Shown: piece after piece, positions 1 to 6,407 of the stretch
Position numbering within the stretch: position 1 is the first letter of the stretch
Layout of the letters: every line of letters begins with the position of its first letter
Assembly: GCA_027043685.1 (NCBI GenBank)
Contig: JALUFI010000267.1
Span: 1-28,033, forward strand
Reading direction: 5' to 3'
DNA length: 28,033 bases
Source: Pyrodictiaceae archaeon
GTDB taxonomy: Archaea > Thermoproteota > Thermoprotei_A > Sulfolobales > Pyrodictiaceae
Program-made: the position numbers and the translations under genes
Notes under the pieces: model-generated
Told to the model about the DNA's origin: nothing
The model's input: the letters and a program-made list of their open reading frames with translations, nothing else
Database searches by the model: none

Positions 1-12
1 GGGGCCTGGGGC

Positions 13-1221
13 GTGAGGGGCGGCTGGGGGTTGGAGAGGCCGCGCATCTACGTCGTCTCGGCCGAGGATGTGAAGAAGGGGTATGTGACTGATATATACT
101 TCCGGCGCACGAGGAGGATCCTCGAGGCGAAGGGTCTGTGCGATACACTGGTTAGGGCAGAGTTTCACGCCTACAGCCTCCCTAGGGGCTATGAGTGGGC
201 CGTCTTCGCGGGGCTTGAGGAGGCTCTCGCGATACTTGAGGGGCGGCGGGTAACCGTCTACGCTATCCCCGAGGGCACGTTGTTCCGTAGGCGTGAGCCA
301 TTAATGGTTGTAGAGGGGCCTTACTGTGAATTCGCCGAGCTTGAGACAGCGCTCCTCGGGGTTCTCCGCCATGAGAGCAGCATTGCGACTAAGGCTGCTC
401 GGATAAGGCTGGCTGCTGGCGATAAGACTGTGTTGTTCTTCGGGCTCCGGAGCCTTCACCCTGCGCTCGCACCGATGGCTGACCGGGCTGCCTACATAGG
501 TGGCGCGGACGGGGTGTCGGGCACCGAGGCCCCCGACTTCCTGGGATTGAAGCCCGTTGGCACGATGCCCCATGCGCTGGTGATCGTGTTCGGTGACCCC
601 AGGGAGGCCTGGCGCGCATTCGACGAGGTTGTTGAGCCCGATGTACCGAGAATTATGCTAGTTGACACGTTTTATGACGAGAGGTATGAGGCCCTGCTGG
701 CAGCCGAGACTCTGAAGGAGAAGCTGGCGGGCGTTAGGCTCGACACGCCCGGCAGCAGGAGGGGCAACATGAGGCATATAGTTGAGGAGGTTAGGTGGAC
801 GCTCGATCTACACGGCTACCGGCATGTAAAGATAATCGTGAGCGGCGGCCTCGACGAGGAGCAGGTGGCGGAGCTGCGTGACGTGGCCGACGGCTTCGGG
901 GTAGGCACCTCGATAGCTTTCCCGCCCTCCGTTGACATAAGCATGGATATAGTGGAGGTCAATAAGGGTGACGGCTGGAAACCGTTGACGAAGAGGGGCA
1001 AGCTGCCTGGCTTCAAGCAGCTATACCGCTGCGGCAAGCCCCTCCGCCACGTCGTGGTTCCCTGGGGCGCGCCGCCGCCCAGGGACTGCGAGAACCCGGA
1101 GCCGCTGCTAAGGAAGTACATCGAGGATGGACGCATAGTCGAGGAGCTTCCTGGTGTCGAGGATATTCGGCGCTACGTCCTCAGCCAGCTCAGAGACCTC
1201 GGAGGCGAGCAGCACAGCTAG
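13..1221 (+). CDS. Nicotinate phosphoribosyltransferase
   Basis: Transfers phosphoribosyl from PRPP to nicotinate to give nicotinate mononucleotide, the entry step of NAD salvage in the cytoplasm. The 402-residue protein has the family's conserved blocks: an RHESSIATKAARI segment near residue 115, GLRSLHP near 143, RAAYIGG near 157, GTMPHA near 182 (phosphate/nicotinate pocket), and a C-terminal TIM-barrel half with LVDTFYDE and IVSGGLDEE. Length fits archaeal members. The GTG at 13 gives the longest frame. TTG at 31 (LERPRIYVVS) is an equally good start, because the extra residues are low-complexity Gly/Arg and only 12 bases of upstream sequence are visible. The last 114 bp overlap the opposite-strand cysteine-rich gene. 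The family call is firm; the exact start is not. Confidence 0.9.
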   Translation: MRGGWGLERPRIYVVSAEDVKKGYVTDIYFRRTRRILEAKGLCDTLVRAEFHAYSLPRGYEWAVFAGLEEALAILEGRRVTVYAIPEGTLFRRREPLMVVEGPYCEFAELETALLGVLRHESSIATKAARIRLAAGDKTVLFFGLRSLHPALAPMADRAAYIGGADGVSGTEAPDFLGLKPVGTMPHALVIVFGDPREAWRAFDEVVEPDVPRIMLVDTFYDERYEALLAAETLKEKLAGVRLDTPGSRRGNMRHIVEEVRWTLDLHGYRHVKIIVSGGLDEEQVAELRDVADGFGVGTSIAFPPSVDISMDIVEVNKGDGWKPLTKRGKLPGFKQLYRCGKPLRHVVVPWGAPPPRDCENPEPLLRKYIEDGRIVEELPGVEDIRRYVLSQLRDLGGEQHS

Positions 1222-2622
1222 ACGCGCAGCCGCCGCCACCGTCTCCTCCGGCTTTATCCTCGCCCCCCTGCAGCCCCCGGGACCGCAGACGAGGACACGG
1301 CAACCCTGAAAGGCACTGCCGAGGGGCACATACAGCTCCGCGCCGGCCGCGCCCCAGTCGCCGCAGGCTGCTACACAGTAGCCGCCCCTACACCGTAGAC
1401 TGAGGCCCCGGGGGCCGAGCCAGGCCTCTAACCCCTCGATGCCCTCCACGTGGAGGCGGAGCCCTGGGGGCCATAGGGGTCTCCACGACCCCGTTAAGCG
1501 GAGCACAACTATGCCTTCAATGCTGTCTACTAGCCCCGCTCCGTGGCTAATAACGACGAGCGGTATACAGCCCTCCTCCGCGGCAGGCTCAACCGATACG
1601 AGGACATGGCCCGTGGCGTGTACACCTAGCCGTCCCCTCGTGCAGGCCAGGGCGACACGGGCCTCCACGGGCTCCCCCCGATACATGAGCTGCATGAAGC
1701 CACCCTCTGGCCCGAAGCTAAGCACTAGGCGACCCCAATCATCCAAGAAACCGCCGAAACAACCACCCTGACAGCTGAGCCGCCAGGGATAGGGGATGAT
1801 GCCGCGAAGCCTGAGTATGCCCAGGAGCCGGGGAGCGCCACCCACGCCGACAACACGGGCCTCCTCTATAACAACTTCAACACCTTCCGCAGCGTCCACG
1901 CCACCGCCCTCAGGTACTACTCCATGTCCTATAATGGGTTGCAGGGAGGCCAGAGGGCAGGCAGCGGAGAGGCCGGCCAATGGAGCCTCGAGAGGACTCA
2001 GCACCGCACCCATGTAGTAGGTGAGGCCCGAGGACGAGGCTAGGCGTACAACTAGGTAAGGGTAGACGATATCTATAGGCTCGGCGGCTACGAGACCGCA
2101 TAGACGGCGGAGAAGCTCCAGGGCATCCCGGAGCCTGGGCAGAGCAACACACCCACGCCCTCCCTCCACAGTGTTAACGACACGAAGACCATCACCACAG
2201 TCCCAGGGGAACCGGGGACCCAGGCCCCCCTCCAAGACGTCAACAACATGGACTTCCCCATCGCAGTCAGCAACAACGATGCAGTGACCACAGTAGAGGA
2301 CCTCGGGCCTCCTACAAGGCCCCACCCGGGCACACCTGACCCCAGCGGGGCAGGAGACCTCAATACAGAAACCCCGGAGACCTCTCCGAGTAACCCTTAC
2401 ACTGCTCAACCCCGGGCAACGTGCAGACGCGATTATCTCGCCGCTGCAGCACCTTCCCTGGGAAGAGCCCAGGCCGAGCCTCCGGATACATACATCATAG
2501 CTCCTTGCTGCACAGAGCGGAGTAAAGGGAAGGACAACCCAGTACAGCAAACCGGCAACGGCCCAGCCGAGAACAAGCAAAGTGACTCCACGGAGGCTGT
2601 GGGCCGTAACTGTTCCAGACAC
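1108..2622 (-). CDS. Cysteine-rich membrane-anchored/exported protein of unknown function
   Basis: I do not recognise this 504-residue protein. Residues about 12-35 form one strongly hydrophobic segment with a short polar N-terminus, so it is probably a signal anchor, with the rest outside the cell. I count 26 cysteines, all after the hydrophobic segment begins; several are paired (CC, CGHC, CQGGC, CGPGGC), which suggests a disulfide-stabilised extracellular domain. The body is rich in Val, Gly and Leu with many short beta-like stretches. The C-terminal 45 residues are helical (AAAARLAVLL) with no obvious second membrane span. The GTG at 2622 is the first start that keeps the hydrophobic segment. 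The gene lies just downstream of the initiator tRNA on the same strand, and its 3' end runs 114 bp antisense into the phosphoribosyltransferase gene. That it is a real gene is likely; no function can be given. Confidence 0.7.
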   Translation of the reverse strand: MSGTVTAHSLRGVTLLVLGWAVAGLLYWVVLPFTPLCAARSYDVCIRRLGLGSSQGRCCSGEIIASARCPGLSSVRVTRRGLRGFCIEVSCPAGVRCARVGPCRRPEVLYCGHCIVVADCDGEVHVVDVLEGGLGPRFPWDCGDGLRVVNTVEGGRGCVALPRLRDALELLRRLCGLVAAEPIDIVYPYLVVRLASSSGLTYYMGAVLSPLEAPLAGLSAACPLASLQPIIGHGVVPEGGGVDAAEGVEVVIEEARVVGVGGAPRLLGILRLRGIIPYPWRLSCQGGCFGGFLDDWGRLVLSFGPEGGFMQLMYRGEPVEARVALACTRGRLGVHATGHVLVSVEPAAEEGCIPLVVISHGAGLVDSIEGIVVLRLTGSWRPLWPPGLRLHVEGIEGLEAWLGPRGLSLRCRGGYCVAACGDWGAAGAELYVPLGSAFQGCRVLVCGPGGCRGARIKPEETVAAAARLAVLLASEVSELAEDVAPNILDTRKLLDYASILDVLP

Positions 2623-2735
2623 GCCACCCTAGACAAGCCGCCGGGAGAGAGGACACGACGAACCCGGGAAGCAGGGCTTCAGGAACAGAATCCCCTATCC
2701 CAGGGCTTGAAGAGGGCGGAGAAGTGGCGGCGGGG

Positions 2736-2753
2736 CCGCCCCTCGCGGGGCGG
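2736..2753 (-). terminator. GC hairpin with GCGA tetraloop after tRNA-Met
   Basis: On the minus strand a perfect 7-bp stem (CCGCCCC/GGGGCGG) closes a GCGA, GNRA-type loop, starting 13 nt past the tRNA CCA end. It could help end or process the tRNA transcript, or lie in the leader of the cysteine-rich gene. No T-run follows, so the terminator label is tentative. Confidence 0.3.
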
Positions 2754-2765
2754 TTGGCGGGTAGG

Positions 2766-2842
2766 TGGTAGCGGGGGGTGGAGTTGAACCACCGACCTCG
2801 GGGTTATGAGCCCCGCGGGCTACCAGGCTACCCTACCCCGCT
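2766..2842 (-). tRNA. Initiator tRNA-Met (CAT)
   Basis: Full cloverleaf on the minus strand: acceptor AGCGGGG/CCCCGCT, a GGGT...GCCC D arm, anticodon stem CGGGG/CCCCG around loop CTCATAA, and T arm GGTGG-TTCAACT-CCACC. The run of G-C pairs next to the loop (GGG/CCC) and the A1-T72 acceptor pair mark it as initiator rather than elongator. The discriminator is A and the 3' CCA is encoded (2766-2768). There is no intron. The 77-nt length is normal. Confidence 0.95.
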
Positions 2843-2890
2843 ATGCTACCCCGCCACAGCACGTCCATGAACCATCACCCGCAGCAAACC

Positions 2891-2900
2891 CCTAATAAGT
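2891..2900 (-). promoter_or_regulatory. Probable TATA box for initiator tRNA
   Basis: Read on the minus strand, ACTTATTAGG is the only AT-rich decamer upstream of the tRNA. It lies about 50 bp before the mature 5' end, which fits archaeal TATA spacing with a 5' leader of about 25 nt removed by RNase P. Confidence 0.4.
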
Positions 2901-3056
2901 CTAACGCACCATCAGTTACACGGGGATGATGTCTACACACCCTAGGAAGACCCTCGGGATGAAGCAAGTGGCCAGGGCTGACCCTCCCCGCAAAGCCGTC
3001 ACACAAGGCTCAGTGCTCCGCACAACCAGTCACCGGCCACTAGAGGCACAGCGGCC

Positions 3057-3455
3057 TCATCCCCAAAGGTCCTCATCACCGCCTATCGCCGCACCACTCT
3101 CCTCAACGACCCTCCAAAACTCTTCAATACTCCGTATAACCCTCAGCCCTTCATCGCCCAGGGCGCCCTCGAGCCGGAGAAGCTTCTCCTTGAACACGAG
3201 CCCCCTCGAGAAGCCCCCAAGCCCCTTGGCCGACACGACACGGTGACACGGCACCACTATGAGGCACTTATTCGTCCTCATGTACACACCCACAGCCCTA
3301 GGCGAGGTACCCGTTAACCCGGCGAGCACGCCATAGGTGACCGTGTAGCCCGGCGGGACGAGGGATAACAGGAGGTAGACAAGCCAGCGCCGCCCCCGGG
3401 GAGCCCGGAGCCCCTCAAAGCAGCCACGCAGCTCCTCCAGGCCAGCGCCACCCAG
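3057..3455 (-). CDS. ogt: Methylated-DNA--protein-cysteine methyltransferase, short form, start unclear
   Basis: Repairs O6-alkylguanine in DNA by irreversible transfer of the alkyl group to its own cysteine. The active-site motif PCHRVV is present, preceded by the helix-turn-helix/arginine-finger region (VPPGYTVTYGVLAG, then SPRAVGVYMRTNK) and followed by GGFSRGLVFKEKLLRLEG, all hallmarks of the DNA-binding domain. Homology runs upstream without a stop to the TAA at 3489-3491, but that stretch has no in-frame ATG, GTG or TTG before the GTG at 3327-3329, which would cut the domain in half. I place the start at the in-frame CTG (3453-3455) only as a guess; CTG at 3438-3440 is another option. 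At about 132 residues the usual N-terminal domain is missing. A frameshift, sequence error or non-standard start are all possible. Divergent from the Taw1 gene. Confidence 0.75.
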   Translation of the reverse strand: MGGAGLEELRGCFEGLRAPRGRRWLVYLLLSLVPPGYTVTYGVLAGLTGTSPRAVGVYMRTNKCLIVVPCHRVVSAKGLGGFSRGLVFKEKLLRLEGALGDEGLRVIRSIEEFWRVVEESGAAIGGDEDLWG

Positions 3456-3484
3456 GAGGCTCCGGGGACGCGTAACGCGCTGGC

Positions 3485-3492
3485 TTAATTAA
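3485..3492. promoter_or_regulatory. Shared divergent TATA element (TTAATTAA)
   Basis: A perfect 8-bp palindrome and the only AT-rich block between the alkyltransferase and Taw1 genes. Symmetry lets it act as a TATA box in both directions. From its centre, transcription would start about 25 bp away on each side, near 3513 for Taw1 and near 3463 for the alkyltransferase, close to the coding frame in both cases. Confidence 0.45.
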
Positions 3493-3527
3493 CGCGGGTA
3501 CGCGTCGCCCCCTACGCCAAGCCCGGG

Positions 3528-4682
3528 GTGCGCCTAGTAGTGGCAACGCTAGACTTCAAGCCTAGGACTGTACGCGGGAAGCCCTGGAAGCTCCGCATAG
3601 ACGACTTCCCCGAGCCCTATCGCACGCTCTACAAGATACTCCAGAAGCAGGGCTACATAATCGTCGGCAGGCACAGTGTCGTCAAGAAGTGCCACTGGAC
3701 CCATGCAGCCATTGTTGAGAGGAGGTTCTGCTACAAGTGTAAGTTCTACGGCATAGCGAGCCACCGCGACGTCCAGATGAGCCCATCAGCCCTCTGGTGC
3801 TGGAATGCCTGCCTCCACTGCTGGAGGCTAAGGCCAACCGACCAGCTGAAATGGGATGACACAAAGATACCCTGGGTAGACGACCCAGAGCTGATAGCAG
3901 AGGGCAGCATAGAGGCCCACCGAGAGAGCCTCATGGGCTACTGGGGCCACCCACGTGCAGACAAGAAGCTACTAGAGGAGGCAATGAACCCCAAGCACGT
4001 AGCCATAAGCCTCACAGGCGAGCCAACCCTCTACCCCCGCCTAGGCGAGCTGATACAGGAGTACCACAAGCGCGGCATGACAACCTTCCTCGTAACACGC
4101 GGCGTTAGGCCCGACGTGCTCGCGAACCTAGAAGAGGAGCCCTCACAGCTCTACATAAGCATTGAGGCCTGGGACAAGAAGAGCTACAACTACTTCACAC
4201 GCCCACTCGTCCCCCGGGCATGGGAGCTAACACTCGAGACGCTCGAGATGCTGCCAAGCTTCTCAAGCCCAACAGTGATACGCTTCACCCTAGTAAGGAG
4301 CTTCAACATGCACGAAGAGGCGCTGAAAGCCTGGGCCAAGATGGTCGAGGTGGCTCAGCCCACCTACATAGAGTTCAAGTCCTACATGCACGTCGGCGCA
4401 GCCAGGCACAGGCTAAGCAGGAACGACATGCTGAAGCACCTAGAGGTGCTCGACTTCGCTAGGAAATTCGCAGAGATGACCGGCTACAATATACTATCAC
4501 AGCAGGTCGAGAGCCGCGTAGTCCTCCTATCAAGGCTAGACAAGCCCATCATACTCGGAGAAGGCTGCCCAGGCGAGTGGAGGAAGGAGCAGGAACGCAT
4601 AGAGGCCATGCTGGACCTGCTCCGCCGCGGCTCAGACATAGACGAGACAGAGTACCGCATGGTGCTCGAGCAGAAGATCTAG
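3528..4682 (+). CDS. taw1: tRNA 4-demethylwyosine synthase (AdoMet-dependent)
   Basis: Radical-SAM enzyme that condenses pyruvate carbons with N1-methylguanosine-37 of tRNA-Phe to form the tricyclic 4-demethylwyosine core, the first committed wyosine step. The radical-SAM motif CX3CX2C is C91-C95-C98 (CWNACLHC), followed by SLTGEPTLYP near residue 158 and a typical barrel. Cysteines C55, C68 and C71 upstream are candidates for the ligands of the second Fe-S cluster that binds pyruvate in this family. At 384 residues it is slightly longer than average for archaeal Taw1. The GTG at 3528 gives the full product; GTG at 3540 is an in-frame alternative. No Shine-Dalgarno is visible, so a short-leader or leaderless transcript from the TTAATTAA element is likely. 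It stands alone and is convergent with the next gene. Confidence 0.93.
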   Translation: MRLVVATLDFKPRTVRGKPWKLRIDDFPEPYRTLYKILQKQGYIIVGRHSVVKKCHWTHAAIVERRFCYKCKFYGIASHRDVQMSPSALWCWNACLHCWRLRPTDQLKWDDTKIPWVDDPELIAEGSIEAHRESLMGYWGHPRADKKLLEEAMNPKHVAISLTGEPTLYPRLGELIQEYHKRGMTTFLVTRGVRPDVLANLEEEPSQLYISIEAWDKKSYNYFTRPLVPRAWELTLETLEMLPSFSSPTVIRFTLVRSFNMHEEALKAWAKMVEVAQPTYIEFKSYMHVGAARHRLSRNDMLKHLEVLDFARKFAEMTGYNILSQQVESRVVLLSRLDKPIILGEGCPGEWRKEQERIEAMLDLLRRGSDIDETEYRMVLEQKI

Positions 4683-4683
4683 C

Positions 4684-5466
4684 CTAACCCTGGTTCCGTT
4701 CCTCCTCCTTTTCCTTGCTGCCGGTCTCCCTGCCCCGAAGCCCATACCGGACGATTATGTCGTAGAGCCGCCTAGCCTTGCGCGTATAGAGCCGCAGGGG
4801 CTGAGACGACCTCGGAAGCCTAATCTCGACGTAGCCGGCCTGCTCGTTCAATCTAACCTCAGTGCCCTCGGGCAGCGGGAACCCTATCACCTGGCCAAGA
4901 CCACCCTTAATCACTATGCCTTTATCGGTTATCTTGAACCCCGCCGGCACCATTGGGGCAAGCTGCTGGCCCCTGCCCGTCGTGAAGAGCCTCACAGCCT
5001 GGTTGAGGAGGAAGAGCACCTCAAACACTATGAGCCACACTATGAAGGCGGCTACGCGTTCATCGCTTATGCCCAGATGTTTACTCAGCAGCTCTGAGAC
5101 ACTTGGCTGCAGCACCGCAGCTTCGCGGAAGATTACTATGTAGATTGGGAGGAGGAGAAGAGGTACAAGCATCGCCTTAGCCTGCCTAGACATCGCATTC
5201 ACGTACTCCTCGTCGTTCAAAGCAAGCTCAAACGACTTATCTTCCTTCAGAAGCGTCCTTGCACGCTCAATCTCCTCCCTAGTGACCCTGGCTCCACCCG
5301 CTCTCCTGGATTTATGGAAGCTTATACCGAAAATTAATGCAAAATATGCTATAATTGCTACGAGATAGAGGCGAGGAGCCACCGCTAGGACAAGCGCCAA
5401 CACAACCATAAACAACTGGCCCAGCAACATCATCATGCGCTCGTTACCAGTACCCATCAAAGCCAT
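4684..5466 (-). CDS. Four-helix integral membrane protein, DUF2208-like
   Basis: A 260-residue protein with two N-terminal membrane helices (about 13-30 and 33-50), a cytosolic-looking charged segment (about 52-95), two further helices (about 97-114 and 138-160), and a soluble C-terminal part of about 95 residues predicted as beta strands (GIVIKGGLGQVIGFPLPEG) ending in a very charged KEKEEERNQ tail. The layout fits the crenarchaeal predicted membrane proteins grouped as DUF2208, but this is a recollection of the family's look, not a search result. ATG at 5464 is taken as start; ATG at 5455 and a run of ATGs just after are alternatives. It ends one base past the convergent Taw1 stop. Function unknown. 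Confidence 0.75.
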   Translation of the reverse strand: MALMGTGNERMMMLLGQLFMVVLALVLAVAPRLYLVAIIAYFALIFGISFHKSRRAGGARVTREEIERARTLLKEDKSFELALNDEEYVNAMSRQAKAMLVPLLLLPIYIVIFREAAVLQPSVSELLSKHLGISDERVAAFIVWLIVFEVLFLLNQAVRLFTTGRGQQLAPMVPAGFKITDKGIVIKGGLGQVIGFPLPEGTEVRLNEQAGYVEIRLPRSSQPLRLYTRKARRLYDIIVRYGLRGRETGSKEKEEERNQG

Positions 5467-5690
5467 ACCCGCCCAAGAGGGTGTAGGCTCGCTAAGCCCG
5501 GAAAGGGGTTAAGGGAATAACGGCACCAAGAGGGAAAAGGAAGCAGGAGCACGAGCAGGGACCCCAGGACCGGATACACCCCATCTCGGGAGGCCCCGCC
5601 CAGGCGCGGATGAGGATCAGAGCCGGGCCGAGCCCCCGCAGCCCCGCCGAGAAGCCCCTCCGAGGAGGGAGGTGAAGAGGAACCCCCGGT

Positions 5691-5755
5691 GGATCCGCAT
5701 GCCCCTCCCGGTATTGGGAGGGGCGTTGAGGAGGGCGTCCTACGCGGATCCGCGT
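5691..5755. repeat. Nested inverted repeat with 14-bp palindrome
   Basis: GGATCCGC (5691-5698) is matched by its inverted copy GCGGATCC (5744-5751). Inside lies a perfect 8-bp stem CCCCTCCC (5702-5709)/GGGAGGGG (5716-5723) with a 6-nt loop. The right arm is itself the centre of a perfect palindrome, ACGCGGATCCGCGT (5742-5755). It could be an RNA fold or a protein-binding dyad. Confidence 0.6.
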
Positions 5756-5798
5756 CGTAAGGAGGGGTGTGGAGACGGGGCCGCGGGGCGTTGAGGAG
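5720..5798 (+). repeat. Direct repeat GGGGCGTTGAGGAG, two copies
   Basis: The 14-mer GGGGCGTTGAGGAG occurs exactly at 5720-5733 and 5785-5798, a 65-bp period. A degraded inverted relative (CCTTCAACGC) follows near 5823. Chance is unlikely, though the composition is G-rich. Confidence 0.6.
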
Positions 5799-5888
5799 CA
5801 TGGCTGAGCGCCGACGCCCATTCCTTCAACGCGACTCTGCGGGAAGCCGTGGGAACGCGTGACGGCGGCGCCTCGGCCGTGGACGGGC

Positions 5889-5943
5889 CCTAGCATCCTC
5901 CCCTCGGCGCCATGAGCGGCGCCTCCTCGGGGATGCTACTAGG
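5889..5943. repeat. Long imperfect hairpin
   Basis: Outer arms AGCATCC (5892-5898)/GGATGCT (5931-5937), extended by CCT/AGG across a 3-nt bulge, enclose an inner perfect stem GGCGCC (5906-5911)/GGCGCC (5918-5923) with loop ATGAGC. The middle is an asymmetric internal loop. This looks like a folded RNA end or a terminator, but no T-run follows. Confidence 0.5.
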
Positions 5944-6000
5944 CCTGCGTGTAACCTCATCGGCGCCTCCACTACCCTTCCCGGGGTGGGGAGGAAACCC

Positions 6001-6006
6001 TATAAG
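6001..6006 (+). promoter_or_regulatory. TATA box for tRNA-Thr
   Basis: TATAAG preceded by GGAAACCC (BRE-like) lies about 38 bp before the mature tRNA 5' end, consistent with start of transcription about 25 bp downstream and a short leader. Confidence 0.5.
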
Positions 6007-6041
6007 CCTGCAAGCAGGTGAGGGCCACCTTCATGGAGTGT

Positions 6042-6151
6042 GCCGCCGTAGCTCAGCGGGCAGAGCACCGGCCTCGTAAGCACACCGCGCCGGTGTCCGC
6101 GGGTTCCGAGGGAGCCGGGGGTCCCGGGTTCAAATCCCGGCGGCGGCTCCA
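6042..6151 (+). tRNA. tRNA-Thr (CGT) with 34-nt intron
   Basis: Exons: 6042-6078 and 6113-6151. Acceptor GCCGCCG/CGGCGGC, D arm GCTC...GAGC, anticodon stem CCGGC (6068-6072)/GCCGG (6114-6118), anticodon CGT at 6075-6077, T arm CCGGG-TTCAAAT-CCCGG, discriminator T, encoded CCA at 6149-6151. The intron 6079-6112 sits at the canonical 37/38 position. Its ends form a textbook bulge-helix-bulge: 3-nt bulge TAA, 4-bp helix CTCG/CGAG, 3-nt bulge GGA, flanked by the anticodon stem. The intron carries its own hairpin ACACC-GCGCC-GGTGT. The splicing endonuclease should cut at TA^A and GG^A. Confidence 0.95.
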
Positions 6152-6291
6152 CGCTGCGGGCCTTCAACCTCCCCGCCCACTCCCTCCAAGCCCGCCACTT
6201 CTGCTCAACCAGCCCACGCGCAGCGGGGCAAGGGGGGAAGAATAGCAGTTAGAGGGACGCCGGGACTGCGCAGACGATTCACAAGGGGGCC

Positions 6292-6350
6292 GTGAGGATA
6301 GTCATGCCTGCTGACGCGGGCGTGATGCAGCTACACCCTGGGGTAGCCGA
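6292..6350 (+). ncRNA. Possible C/D box guide sRNA
   Basis: Order of elements: C-like GTGAGGA (6292-6298), a 12-nt stretch, perfect D' CTGA (6311-6314), 7-nt spacer, C'-like GTGATGC (6322-6328), 18 nt, D-like CCGA (6347-6350). Total length of about 59 nt and the exact 12-nt first guide fit crenarchaeal C/D RNAs, but three of the four boxes each deviate by one base and the second guide is long. It lies in the gap before gcvPA. A weak candidate. Confidence 0.25.
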
Positions 6351-6360
6351 GCCCCCTCTC

Positions 6361-6368
6361 CTAAAAGG
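6361..6368 (+). promoter_or_regulatory. Probable TATA box for gcvPA-gcvPB
   Basis: CTAAAAGG is the only AT-rich octamer in the GC-rich leader and lies 40 bp before the gcvPA ATG. A start of transcription near 6390 would leave a leader of about 18 nt. Confidence 0.35.
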
Positions 6369-6407
6369 GGCTAACCGTGGCTGTCCTCCGCCCCTGGGCG
6401 TCCTGGC

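Larger units (their letters stand above)
5467..6041. other. 575-bp GC-rich gene-free gap with nested inverted repeats
   Basis: No protein here looks real: the open frames have Pro/Gly/Arg-rich, low-complexity products typical of GC-rich noncoding DNA. The gap holds three structural elements, listed separately: a nested inverted repeat at 5691-5751, a 14-bp direct repeat (5720 and 5785), and a long imperfect hairpin at 5889-5943. Together they suggest a structured RNA. I looked for universal RNase P (GGAAAGTC) and SRP (CCGGAAGG) signatures on both strands and did not find them. The last 45 bp carry the tRNA-Thr promoter. Confidence 0.45.

Noticed and set aside
2248..2787. Open frame of 179 codons on the plus strand
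   Set aside because: It runs antisense to the cysteine-rich gene and the tRNA; its product is low-complexity with no fold, typical of a shadow in GC-rich DNA.
5457..5896. Two minus-strand open frames of 114 and 134 codons in the gene-free gap
   Set aside because: Pro/Gly/Arg/Ser-rich products, mutually overlapping, no ribosome-binding site or domain; the inverted repeats explain the region better.
5520..5950. RNase P or SRP RNA
   Set aside because: Neither the GGAAAGTC core of RNase P nor the CCGGAAGG/GAAGCAG layout of SRP RNA is seen in proper order on either strand. A divergent form cannot be excluded without a covariance-model search.
6018..6245. 75-codon frame across the tRNA-Thr
   Set aside because: It reads through the tRNA gene and its intron; not a protein.
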